A DNA stretch of 23,900 bases from Albugo candida (Eukaryota > Oomycota > Peronosporomycetes > Albuginales > Albuginaceae), in NCBI GenBank assembly GCA_905220665.1, contig CAJNAR010000105.1, positions 1-23,900 of the forward strand, read 5' to 3'. Positions 10,754 through 22,425 of the stretch are shown here, piece by piece. The position numbers were made by a program, and so were the translations under genes. A model generated the notes under the pieces. That model ran no database searches. It was not told the origin of the DNA and saw only the letters and a program-made list of their open reading frames with translations. Each line of letters begins with the position of its first letter. The stretch's first letter is position 1.

Positions 10754-11941
10754 GAACGTTCGTCGCCATCGAGATTGCCAGAGATGTGAAGACAGTCGTG
10801 GCTTTTCTCACTATCGACAGTAATTTAAACATCCTTCATGAATCCATACTGAAATACATGGACAAATCCTGTTATAATCATCTGAATGCGTTTATACCAT
10901 ATCCACTTTTTCTCCTCTGCTGCTGAAGTAGCCTGATTGTCTTCCTAATTAGAACGTTCGTCGCCATAAAGATTGCCAGAAGATGTGAAGACAGTCGTGG
11001 CTTTTCTCACTATAGACTGTATTTTAATCGTCTTCGTGAATCCATACTGAAATACATGGACAAATCCTGTTATAATCATCTGAATGCGTTTATACCATAT
11101 CCACTTTTCCTCCTCTGCTGCTGAAGTAGCCTGATTGGCTTCCTAATTAGAACGTTCGTCGCCATCGCGATTACCAGAGATGTGAAGACGGTCATGGCAT
11201 TTCTCACTATAGACTGTATTTTAATCGTCTTCGTGAATCCATACTGAAATACATGGACAAATCCTGTTATAATCATCTGAATGCATTTATACCATATCCG
11301 CTTTTTCTCCTCTGCTGCTGAAATAGCCTGATTGGCTTCTCAATAAGAACGTTCGTCGCCATAAAGATTACCAGAAGATGTGAAGGCGGTCATGGCTTTT
11401 CTCACTATAGACTGTATTTTAATCGTCTTCGTGAATCCATACTGAAATACATGTACAAATCCTGTTATAATCATCTGAATGCGTTTATACCATATCCACT
11501 TTTCCTCCTCTGCTGCTGAAGTAGCCTGATTGGCTTCCTAATTAGAACGTTCGTCGCCATAAAGATTACCAGAAGATGTGAAGACAGTCGTGGCTTTTCT
11601 CACTATATACAATAATTTAAACATCCTTCATGAATCCATACTGAAATACATGGACAAATCCTGTTATAATCATCTGAATGCGTTTATACCATATCCACTT
11701 TTCCTCCTCTGCTGCTGAAGTAGCCTGATTGGCTTCCTAATTAGAACGTTCGTCGCCATTAAGATTGCCAGAAGATGTGAAGACAGTCGTGGCTTTTCTC
11801 ACTATAGACTGTATTTTAATCGTCTTAGTGAATCCATACTGAAATACATGGACAAATCCTGTTATAATCATCTGAATGCGTTTATACCAAATCCACTTTT
11901 TCTCCTCTGCTGCTGAAGTAGCCTGATTGGCTTCCTAATTA
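10754..11941. repeat. Satellite block, mixed class II and I monomers
   Basis: Landmarks are 10754, 10952, 11150, 11347, 11545 and 11744. The first unit is b-like, with a rare gattgtcttcc end that recurs only before 17301. Units at 11150 and 11347 resemble 5217 and 5414, sharing atatccgctt and gaaggcggtc at an offset of 5933 bp (30 monomers). The unit at 11347 has one private change, acatgtacaaatc. I see no gene. Confidence 0.9.
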
Positions 11942-14126
11942 GAACGTTCGTCGCCATAAAGATTGCCAGAAGATGTGAAGACAGTCGTGGCTTTTCTCAC
12001 TATCTACAGTAATTTACACATCCTTCATGAATCCATACTGAAATACATGGACAAATCCTGTTATAATCATCTGAATGCATTTATACATATCCACTTTTGC
12101 TCCTCTGCTGCTGAAGTAGCCTGATTGGCTTCCTAATTAGAACGTTCGTCGCCATAAAGATTGCCAGAAGATGTGAAGACAGTCGTGGCTTTTCTCACTA
12201 TAGACAGTAATTTAAACGTCCTTCGTGAATCCATACTGAAATACATGCACAAATCTCGTTATAATCATCTGAATGCATTTATACTATATCCACTTTTGCT
12301 CCTCTGCTGCTGAAGTAGCCTGATTGGCTTCCTAATTAGAACGTTCGTCGCCATAAAGATTACCAGAAGATGTGAAGACAGTCGTGGCTTTTCTCACTAT
12401 AGACAGTAATTTAAACGTCCTTCGTGAATCCATACTGAAATACATGGACAAATCCTGTTCTAATCATCTGAATGCGTTTATACCATATCCACTTTTCCTC
12501 CTCTGCTGCTGAAGTAGCCTGATTGGCTTCCTAATTAGAACGTTCGTCGCCATAAAGATTGCCAGAAGATGTGAAGACAGTCGTGGCTTTTCTCACTATA
12601 TACAGTAATTTACACATCCTTCATGAATCCATACTGAAATACATGGACAAATCCTGTTATCATCATCTGAATGCATTTATACCATATCCACTTTTGCTCC
12701 TCTGCTGCTGAAGTAGCCTGATTGGCTTCCTAATTAGAACGTTTGTCGCCATAAAGATTGCCAGAAGATGTGAAGACAGTCGTGGCTTTTCTCACTATAT
12801 ACAGTAATTTAAACATCCTTCATGAATCCATACTGAAATACATGGACAAATCCTGTTATAATCATCTGAATGCGTTTATACCATATCCACTTTTCTCCTC
12901 TGCTGCTGAAATAGCCTGATTGGCTTCTCAATAAGAACGTTCGTCGCCATAAAGATTGCCAGAAGATGTGAAGACAGTCGTGGCTTTTCTCACTATAGAC
13001 TGTATTTTAATCGTCTTCGTGAATCCATACTGAAATACATGGACAAATCCTGTTATAATCATCTGAATGCGTTTATACCATATCCACTTTTCCTCCTCTG
13101 CTGCTGAAGTAGCCTGATTGGCTTCCTAATTAGAACGTTCGTCGCCATCGCGATTACCAGAGATGTGAAGACGGTCATGGCATTTCTCACTATCTACAGT
13201 AATTTACACATCCTTCATGAATCCATACTGAAATACATGGACAAATCCTGTTATCATCATCTGAATGCATTTATACCATATCCACTTTTGCTCCTCTGCT
13301 GCTGAAGTAGCCTGATTGGCTTCCTAATTAGAACGTTCGTCGCCATAAAGATTGCCAGAAGATGTGAAGACAGTCGTGGCTTTTCTCACTATATACAATA
13401 ATTTAAACGTCCTTCGTGAATCCATACTGAAATACATGCACAAATCTCGTTATAATCATCTGAATGCATTTATACTATATCCACTTTTGCTCCTCTGCTG
13501 CTGAAGTAGCCTGATTGGCTTCCTAATTAGAACGTTCGTCGCCATAAAGATTGCCAGAAGATGTGAAGACAGTCGTGGCTTTTCTCACTATAGACAGTAA
13601 TTTAAACGTCCTTCGTGAATCCATACTGAAATACATGGACAAATCCTGTTATAATCATCTGAATGCGTTTATACCATATCCACTTTTCCTCCTCTGCTGC
13701 TGAAGTAGCCTGATTGGCTTCCTAATTAGAACGTTCGTCGCCATAAAGATTGCCAGAAGATGTGAAGACAGTCGTGGCTTTTCTCACTATATACAGTAAT
13801 TTACACATCCTTCATGAATCCATACTGAAATACATGGACAAATCCTGTTATCATCATCTGAATGCATTTATACCATATCCACTTTTGCTCCTCTGCTGCT
13901 GAAGTAGCCTGATTGGCTTCCAAATAAGAACGTTCGTCGCCATAAAGATTGCCAGAAGATGTGAAGACAGTCGTGGCTTTTCTCACTATAGACAGTAATT
14001 TAAACGTCCTTCGTGAATCCATACAGAAATACATGCACAAATCTTGTTATAATCATCTGAATGCGTTTATACCATATCCACTTTTGCTCCTATGCTGCTG
14101 AAGTAGCCTGATTGGCTTCCTAATTA
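11942..14126. repeat. Satellite block with 1191-bp (six-monomer) period
   Basis: Landmarks are 11942, 12140, 12339, 12538, 12737, 12935, 13133, 13331, 13530, 13729 and 13928. The four units from 11942 correspond to the four from 13133, each exactly 1191 bp away. Shared rare features are tatctacagtaatttac (12001 and 13191), tctcgttataatc followed by tttatactatatcc (12256 and 13446) and ttatcatcatctg (12657 and 13848, with a third copy at 13251). The intervening pair (12737, 12935) is of ordinary class I and II type. The 13133 unit is a hybrid: its first part is class c (cgcg, cagag, gtcatgg), its second part matches the 11942 unit. Confidence 0.87.
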
Positions 14127-16506
14127 GAACGTTCGTCGCCATAAGGATTACCAGAAGATGTGAAGACAGTCGTGGCTTTTCTCACTATATACAGTAATTT
14201 AAACATCCTTCATGAATCCATACTGAAATACATGGACAAATCCCGTATAATCATCTGAATGCGTTTATACCATATCCACTTTTCCTCCTCTGCTGCTGAA
14301 GTAGCCTGATTGGCTTCCTAATTAGAACGTTCGTCGCCATAAAGATTACCAGAAGATGTGAAGACAGTCGTGGCTTTTCTCACTATATACAGTAATTTAA
14401 ACATCCTTCATGAATCCATACTGAAATACATGGACAAATCCTGTTATAATCATCTGAATGCATTTATACTATATCCACTTTTCCTCCTCTGCTGCTGAAG
14501 TAGCCTGATTGGCTTCCTAATTAGAACGTTCGTCGCCATAAGGATTACCAGAAGATGTGAAGACAGTCGTGGCTTTTCTCACTATATACAGTAATTTAAA
14601 CATCCTTCATGAATCCATACTGAAATACATGGACAAATCCCGTATAATCATCTGAATGCGTTTATACCATATCCACTTTTCCTCCTCTGCTGCTGAAGTA
14701 GCCTGATTGGCTTCCTAATTAGAACGTTCGTCGCCATAAGATTACCAGAAGATGTGAAGACAGTCGTGGCTTTTCTCACTATATACAGTAATTTACACAT
14801 CCTTCATGAATCCATACTGAAATACATGGACAAATCCGGTTATAATCATCTGAATGCATTTATACCATATCCACTTTTCCTCCTCTGCTGCTGAAGTAGC
14901 CTGATTGGCTTCCTAATGAGAACGTTCGTCGCCATAAAGATTACCAGAAGATGTGAAGACAGTCGTGGCTTTTCTCACTATATACAATAATTTAAACATC
15001 CTTCATGAATCCATACTGAAATACATGGACAAATCCTGTTATAATCATCTGAATGCATTTATAACATATCCACTTTTGCTCCTCTGCTGCTGAAGTAGCC
15101 TGATTGGCTTCCTAAGTAGAACGTTCGTCGCCATAAGGATTACCAGAAGATGTGAAGACAGTCGTGGCTTTTCTCACTATATACAATAATTTAAACATCC
15201 TTCATGAATCCATACTGAAATACATGGACAAATCTTGGTATAATCATCTGAATGCGTTTTTACCATATCCACTTTTGCTCCTCTGCTGCTGAAGTAGCCT
15301 GATTGGCTTCCAAATAAGAACGTTCGTCGCCATAAAGATTGCCAGAAGATGTGAAGACAGTCGTGGCTTTTCTCACTATAGACAGTAATTTAAACGTCCT
15401 TCGTGAATCCATACAGAAATACATGCACAAATCTTGTTATAATCATCTGAATGCGTTTATACCATATCCACTTTTGCTCCTCTGCTGCTGAAGTAGCCTG
15501 ATTGGCTTCTAATTAAAACGTTCGTCGCCATAAGGATTACCAGAAGATGTGAAGACAGTCGTGGCTTTTCTCACTATAGACAGTAATTTAAACATCCTTC
15601 ATGAATCCATACTGAAATACATGGACAAATCCTGTTATAATCATCTGAATGCGTTTATACCATATCCACTTTTCCTCCTCTGCTGCTGAAGTAGCCTGAT
15701 TGGCTTCCTAATTAGAACGTTCGTCGCCATAAGGATTACCAGAAGATGTGAAGACAGTCGTGGCTTTTCTCACTATATACAATAATATAAACATCCTTCA
15801 TGAATCCATACTGAAATACATGGACAAATCCTGTTATAATCATCTGAATGCATTTATACCATATCCACTTTTCCTCCTCTGCTGCTGAAGTAGCCTGATT
15901 GGCTTCTAATTAAAACGTTCGTCGCCATAAGGATTACCAGAAGATGTGAAGACAGTCGTGGCTTTTCTCACTATATACAGTAATTTAAACATCCTTCATG
16001 AATCCATACTGAAATACATGGACAAATCCCGTATAATCATCTGAATGCGTTTATACCATATCCACTTTTCCTCTCTGCTGCTGAAGTAGCCTGATTGGCT
16101 TCCTAAGTAGAACGTTCGTCGCCATAAGGATTACCAGAAGATGTGAAGACAGTCGTGGCTTTTCTCACTATATACAGTAATTTAAACATCCTTCATGAAT
16201 CCATACTGAAATACATGGACAAATCCGTTATAATCATCTGAATGCATTTATACTATATCCACTTTTGCTCCTCTGCTGCTGAAATAGCCTGATTGGCTTC
16301 CTAATTAGAACGTTCGTCGCCATAAGGATTACCAGAAGATGTGAAGACAGTCGTGGCTTTTCTCACTATATACAGTAATTTAAACATCCTTCATGAATCC
16401 ATACTGAAATACATGGACAAATCCTGTTATAATCATCTGAATGCATTTATACCATATCCACTTTTCCTCCTCTGCTGCTGAAGTAGCCTGATTGGCTTCC
16501 TAAGTA
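14127..16506. repeat. Class I-rich block with near-dimeric order
   Basis: Landmarks are 14127, 14325, 14524, 14722, 14920, 15119, 15318, 15516, 15715, 15913, 16110 and 16308. Most units begin ccataaggattacc and carry tatatacagtaattta. The contracted acaaatcccgtataatc marks 14127, 14524 and 15913; with the unit between the first two (tttatactatatcc) this gives a 397 bp, two-monomer repeat. Three of the landmarks or their neighbours are the aaacg form (15516, 15913, 16507). The class III unit at 15318 resembles 13928, including atacagaaatac with tgcac, seven monomers apart. Confidence 0.87.
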
Positions 16507-18889
16507 AAACGTTCGTCGCCATAAGGATTACCAGAAGATGTGAAGACAGTCGTGGCTTTTCTCACTATCGACAGTAATTTAAACATCCTTCATGAATCCA
16601 TACTGAAATACATGGACAAATCCTGTTATAATCATCTGAATGCGTTTATACCATATCCACTTTTCCTCCTCTGCTGCTGGAATAGCCTGATTGGCTTCTC
16701 TAATTAGAACGTTCGTCGCCATCGCAATTACCAGAGATGTGAAGACGGTCATGGCATTTCTCACTATAGACTGTATTTTAATCGTCTTCGTGAATCCATA
16801 CTGAAATACATGGACAAATCCTGTTATAATCATCTGAATGCATTTATAACATATCCACTTTTGCTCCTCTGCTGCTGAAGTAGCCTGATTGGCTTCTCAA
16901 TAAGAACGTTCGTCGCCATAAAGATTGCCAGAAGATGTGAAGACAGTCGTGGCTTTTCTCACTATATACAGTAATTTAAACATCCTTCATGAATCCATAC
17001 TGAATTACATGGACAAATCCTGTTATAATCATCTGAATGCGTTTATACCATATCCACTTTTGCTCCTCTGCTGCTGAAGTAGCCTGATTGGCTTCCTAAT
17101 TAGAACGTTCGTCGCCATAAGATTACCAGAAGATGTGAAGACAGTCGTGGCTTTTCTCACTATAGACAGTAATTTTAACGTCCTTCGTGAATCCATACTG
17201 AAATACATGGACAAATCTTGTTATAATCATCTGAATGCGTTTATACCATATCCACTTTTTCTCCTCTGCTGCTGAAGTAGCCTGATTGTCTTCCTAATTA
17301 GAACGTTCGTCGCCATAAAGATTGCCAGAAGATGTGAAGACAGTCGTGGCTTTTCTCACTATAGACTGTATTTCAATCGTCTTTCGTGAATCGATACAGA
17401 AATACATGGACAAATCTTGTTATAATCATCTGAATGCGTTTATACCATATCCACTTTTCCTCCTCTGCTGCTGAAGTAGCCTGATTGGCTTCCTAATTAA
17501 AACGTTCGTCGCCATAAAGATTGCCAGAAGATGTGAAGACAGTCGTGGCTTTTCTCACTATAGACAGTATTTCAATCGTCTTTCGTGAATCGATACAGAA
17601 ATACATGGACAAATCTTGTTATAATCATCTGAATGCGTTTATACAATACCCACTTTTGATCCTGTGCTGCTGAAATAGCCTGATTGGATTCTCAATAAGA
17701 ACGTTCGTCGCCATAAAGATTGCCAGAAGATGTGAAGACAGTCGTGGCTTTTCTCACTATAGACTGTATTTTAATCGTCTTCGTGAATCCATACTGAAAT
17801 ACATGGACAAATCCTGTTATAATCATCTGAATGCATTTATACCATATCCACTTTTGCTCCTCTGCTGCTGAAGTAGCCTGATTGGCTTCTCAATAAGAAC
17901 GTTCGTCGCCATAAAGATTGCCAGAAGATGTGAAGACAGTCGTGGCTTTTCTCACTATATACAGTAATTTAAACATCCTTCATGAATCCATACTGAAATA
18001 CATGGACAAATCCCGTATAATCATCTGAATGCGTTTATACCATATCCACTTTTCCTCCTCTGCTGCTGAAATAGCCTGATTGGCTTCTCAATAAGAACGT
18101 TCGTCGCCATCGCGATTACCAGAAGATGTGAAGACAGTCGTGGCTTTTCTCACTATATACAGTAATTTAAACATCCTTCATGAATCCATACTGAAATACA
18201 TGGACAAATCCTGTTATAATCATCTGAATGCGTTTATACCATATCCACTTTTGCTCCTCTGCTGCTGCAGTAGCCTGATTGGCTTCCAAATAAGAACGTT
18301 CGTCGCCATAAAGATTGCCAGAAGATGTGAAGACAGTCGTGGCTTTTCTCACTATATACAGTAATTTAAACATCCTTCATGAATCCATACTGAAATACAT
18401 GGACAAATCCTGTTATAATCATCTGAATGCGTTTATACCATATCCACTTTTCCTCCTCTGCTGCTGAAGTAGCCTGATTGGCTTCCTAATTAGAACGTTC
18501 GTCGCCATAAGGATTACCAGAAGATGTGAAGACAGTCGTGGCTTTTCTCACTATATACAATAATTTAAACATCCTTCATGAATCCATACTGAAATACATG
18601 GACAAATCTTGGTATAATCATCTGAATGCGTTTATACCATATCCACTCTTGCTCCTCTGCTGCTGGAATAGCCTGATTGGCTTCTCAATAAGAACGTTCG
18701 TCGCCATCGAGATTGCCAGAGATGTGAAGACAGTCGTGGCTTTTCTCACTATAGACTGTATTTCAATCGTCTTTCGTGAATCGATACAGAAATACATGCA
18801 CAAATCTTGTTATAATCATCTGAATGCGTTTATACAATACCCACTTTTGATCCTGTGCTGCTGAAATAGCCTGATTGGATTCTCAATAA
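16507..18889. repeat. Mixed satellite block with class VI monomers
   Basis: Landmarks are 16507 (aaacg), 16707, 16904, 17103, 17301, 17500 (aaacg), 17699, 17897, 18095, 18294, 18493 and 18692. Class VI (tgtatttcaatcg plus gaatcgatacag) appears at 17301, 17500 and 18692, the last being the f-type unit directly before the second hexamer block. The gattgtcttcc end before 17301 matches that before 10952. The interval from 16507 is 200 bp, through an extra base in ttctctaattag. No gene or unique sequence is seen. Confidence 0.9.
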
Positions 18890-20073
18890 GAACGTTCGTC
18901 GCCATAAAGATTACCAGAGATGTGAAGACAGTCGTGGCTTTTCTCACTATCGACAGTAATTTAAACATCCTTCATGAATCCATACTGAAATACAGGGACA
19001 AATCCTGGTATAATCATCTGATATACCATATCCACTCTTGCTCCTCTGCTGCTGGAATAGCCTGATTGGCTTCCCAATAAGAACGTTCGTCGCCATCGAG
19101 ATTGCCAGAAGATGTGAAGACAGTCGTGGCTTTTCTCACTATCGACAGTAATTTAAACATCCTTCATGAATCCATACTGAAATACATGGACAAATCCTGT
19201 TATAATCATCTGAATGCGTTTATACAATATCCACTTTTGATCCTGTGCTGCTGAAGTAGCCTGATTGGATTCCTAATTAGAACGTTCGTCGCCATCGCGA
19301 TTACCAGAGATGTGAAGACGGTCATGGCATTTCTCACTATAGACTGTATTTTAATCGTCTTCGTGAATCCATACTGAAATACATGGACAAATCCTGTTAT
19401 TATCATCTGAATGCATTTATACCATATCCACTTTTGCTCCTCTGCTGCTGAAGTAGCCTGATTGGCTTCCTAATTAGAACGTTCGTCGCCATAAAGATTG
19501 CCAGAAGATGTGAAGACAGTCGTGGCTTTTCTCACTATATACAGTAATTTAAACATCCTTCATGAATCCATACTGAAATACATGGACAAATCCTGTTATA
19601 ATCATCTGAATGCGTTTATACCATATCCACTTTTCCTCCTCTGCTGCTGAAGTAGCCTGATTGGCTTCCTAATTAAAACGTTCGTCGCCATAAAGATTGC
19701 CAGAAGATGTGAAGACAGTCGTGGCCTTTCTCACTATAGACTGTATTTAAACGTCCTTCGTGAATCCATACTGAAATACATGCACAAATCTCTGTTATAA
19801 TCATCTGAATGCGTTTATACCATATCCACTTTTTCTCCTCTGCTGCTGAAATAGCCTGATTGGCTTCCTAATTAGAACGTTCGTCGCCATAAAGATTACC
19901 AGAAGATGTGAAGACAGTCGTGGCTTTTCTCACTATAGACTGTATTTCAATCGTCTTTCGTGAATCGATACAGAAATACATGGACAAATCTTGTTATAAT
20001 CATCTGAATGCGTTTATACAATACCCACTTTTGATCCTGTGCTGCTGAAATAGCCTGATTGGATTCTCAATAA
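18890..20073. repeat. Six-monomer higher-order unit, copy H2
   Basis: Landmarks are 18890 (a), 19081 (b), 19280 (c), 19477 (d), 19676 (e-like) and 19875 (f). Unit a repeats the 7 bp deletion near 19019. Unit c again has ctgttattatcatc. Unit f has gaatcgatacag at 19962. The unit is 1184 bp, the same as H1, and starts exactly 9511 bp later. The e position differs most: a class II/III mixture with tgcacaaatctctg. Unit b ends in gatcctgtgctgctg and ggattcctaattag, a combination shared with the unit before 22230. Confidence 0.9.
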
Positions 20074-20661
20074 GAACGTTCGTCGCCATAAAGATTACCA
20101 GAAGATGTGAAGACAGTCGTGGCTTTTCTCACTATCGACAGTAATTTAAACATCCTTCATGAATCCATACTGAAATACAGGGACAAATCCTGGTATAATC
20201 ATCTGATATACCATATCCACTCTTGCTCCTCTGCTGCTGGAATAGCCTGATTGGCTTCTCAATAAGAACGTTCGTCGCCATAAAGATTGCCAGAAGATGT
20301 GAAGACAGTCGTGGCTTTTCTCACTATCGACAGTAATTTAAACATCCTTCATGAATCCATACTGAAATACATGGACAAATCCTGTTATAATCATCTGAAT
20401 GCGTTTATACCATATCCACTTTTCCTCCTCTGCTGCTGAAGTAGCCTGATTGGCTTCCTAATTAGAACGTTCGTCGCCATCGCGATTACCAGAGATGTGA
20501 AGACGGTCATGGCATTTCTCACTATAGACTGTATTTTAATCGTCTTCGTGAATCGATACAGAAATACATGGACAAATCTTGTTATAATCATCTGAATGCG
20601 TTTATACAATACCCACTTTTGATCCTGTGCTGCTGAAATAGCCTGATTGGATTCTCAATAA
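20074..20661. repeat. Three-monomer contracted unit ending in a hybrid c/f monomer
   Basis: Landmarks are 20074 (a), 20266 (b) and 20465. Unit a has the 7 bp deletion at 20203. The third monomer starts as c (ccatcgcgattacc, cagag, gtcatggcatttc, class II) and ends as f (gaatcgatacag, tatacaatacccac, gatcctgtgctgctg, ggattctc). The switch lies in about 20544-20554. The block is 588 bp, half of the hexamer, and the next unit is again a. This is what an unequal crossover between c and f, losing d and e, would leave. Confidence 0.88.
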
Positions 20662-21841
20662 GAACGTTCGTCGCCATAAAGATTACCAGAGATGTGAAGA
20701 CAGTCGTGGCTTTTCTCACTATCGACAGTAATTTAAACATCCTTCATGAATCCATACTGAAATACAGGGACAAATCCTGGTATAACCATCTGATATACCA
20801 TATCCACTCTTGCTCCTCTGCTGCTGGAATAGCCTGATTGGCTTCTCAATAAGAACGTCGTCGCTATCGAGATTGCCAGAGATGTGAAGACAGTCGTGGC
20901 TTTTCTCACTATCGACAGTAATTTAAACATCCTTCATGAATCCATACTGAAATACATGGACAAATCCTGTTATAATCATCTGAATGCGTTTATACCATAT
21001 CCACTTTTCCTCCTCTGCTGCTGAAATAGCCTGATTGGCTTCCTAATTAGAACGTTCGTCGCCATCGCGATTACCAGAGATGTGAAGACGGTCATGGCAT
21101 TTCTCACTATAGACTGTATTTTAATCGTCTTCGTGAATCCATACTGAAATACATGGACAAATCTTGTTATAATCATCTGAATGCATTTATACCATATCCA
21201 CTTTTGCTCCTCTGCTGCTGAAGTAGCCTGATTGGCTTCCTAATTAGAACGTTCGTCGCCATAAAGATTGCCAGAAGATGTGAAGACAGTCGTGGCTTTT
21301 CTCACTATATACAGTAATTTAAACATCCTCATGAATCCATACTGAAATACATGGACAAATCCTGTTATAATCATCTGAATGCGTTTATACCATATCCACT
21401 TTCCTCCTCTGCTGCTGAAGTAGCCTGATTGGCTTCCTAATTAGAACGTTCGTCGCCATAAAGATTACCAGAAGATGTGAAGACAGTCGTGGCTTTTCTC
21501 ACTATAGACAGTAATTTAAACGTCCTTCGTGAATCCATACTGAAATACATGGACAAATCCTGTTATAATCATCTGAATGCGTTTATACCATATCCACTTT
21601 TCCTCCTCTGCTGCTGAAGTAGCCTGATTGGCTTCCTAAGTAGAACGTTCGTCGCCATAAAGATTGCCAGAAGATGTGAAGACAGTCGTGGCTTTTCTCA
21701 CTATAGACTGTATTTCAATCGTCTTTCGTGAATCGATACAGAAATACATGGACAAATCTTGTTATAATCATCTGAATGCGTTTATACAATACCCACTTTT
21801 GATCCTGTGCTGCTGAAATAGCCTGATTGGATTCTCAATAA
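20662..21841. repeat. Six-monomer higher-order unit, copy H3
   Basis: Landmarks are 20662 (a), 20853 (b), 21050 (c), 21247 (d), 21444 (e) and 21643 (f). Length is 1180 bp. The order matches H1 closely, including class III at e and class VI at f (gaatcgatacag at 21730). Private changes are a two-base loss in the landmark of b (gaacgtcgtcg) with cgctatcgag, ataaccatctgat in a, and single-base losses in d (catcctcatg, actttcctcc). Confidence 0.9.
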
Positions 21842-22425
21842 GAACGTTCGTCGCCATAAAGATTACCAGAGATGTGAAGACAGTCGTGGCTTTTCTCACT
21901 ATCGACAGTAATTTAAACATCCTTCATGAATCCATACTGAAATACAGGGACAAATCCTGGTATAATCATCTGATATACCATATCCACTCTTGCTCCTCTG
22001 CTGCTGGAATAGCCTGATTGGCTTCTCAATAAGAACGTTCGTCGCCATCGAGATTGCCAGAGATGTGAAGACAGTCGTGGCTTTTCTCACTATCGACAGT
22101 AATTTAAACATCCTTCATGAATCCATACTGAAATACATGGACAAATCTGTTATAATCATCTGAATGCGTTTATACAATATCCACTTTTGATCCTGTGCTG
22201 CTGAAGTAGCCTGATTGGATTCCTAATTAGAACGTTCGTCGCCATCGCGATTACCAGAGATGTGAAGACGGTCATGGCATTTCTCACTATAGACTGTATT
22301 TTAATCGTCTTCGTGAATTCATACTGAAATACATGCACAAATCTTGTTATAATCATCTGAATGCATTTATACAATATCCACTTTTGATCCTGTGCTGCTG
22401 AATAGCCTGATTGGATTCTCAATAA
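21842..22425. repeat. Partial fourth hexamer copy (a-b-c only)
   Basis: Landmarks are 21842 (a, with the 7 bp deletion at 21970), 22033 (b) and 22230 (c-like). Unit b ends in tatacaatatccac, gatcctgtgctgctg and ggattcctaattag, as in H2. Unit c is class II but has tgcacaaatc and a gaattcatactg form, and also ends in the gatcctgtg tail. The following landmark is gcacg at 22426 and the hexamer order is lost, so the d-e-f part is missing or replaced. Confidence 0.85.
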
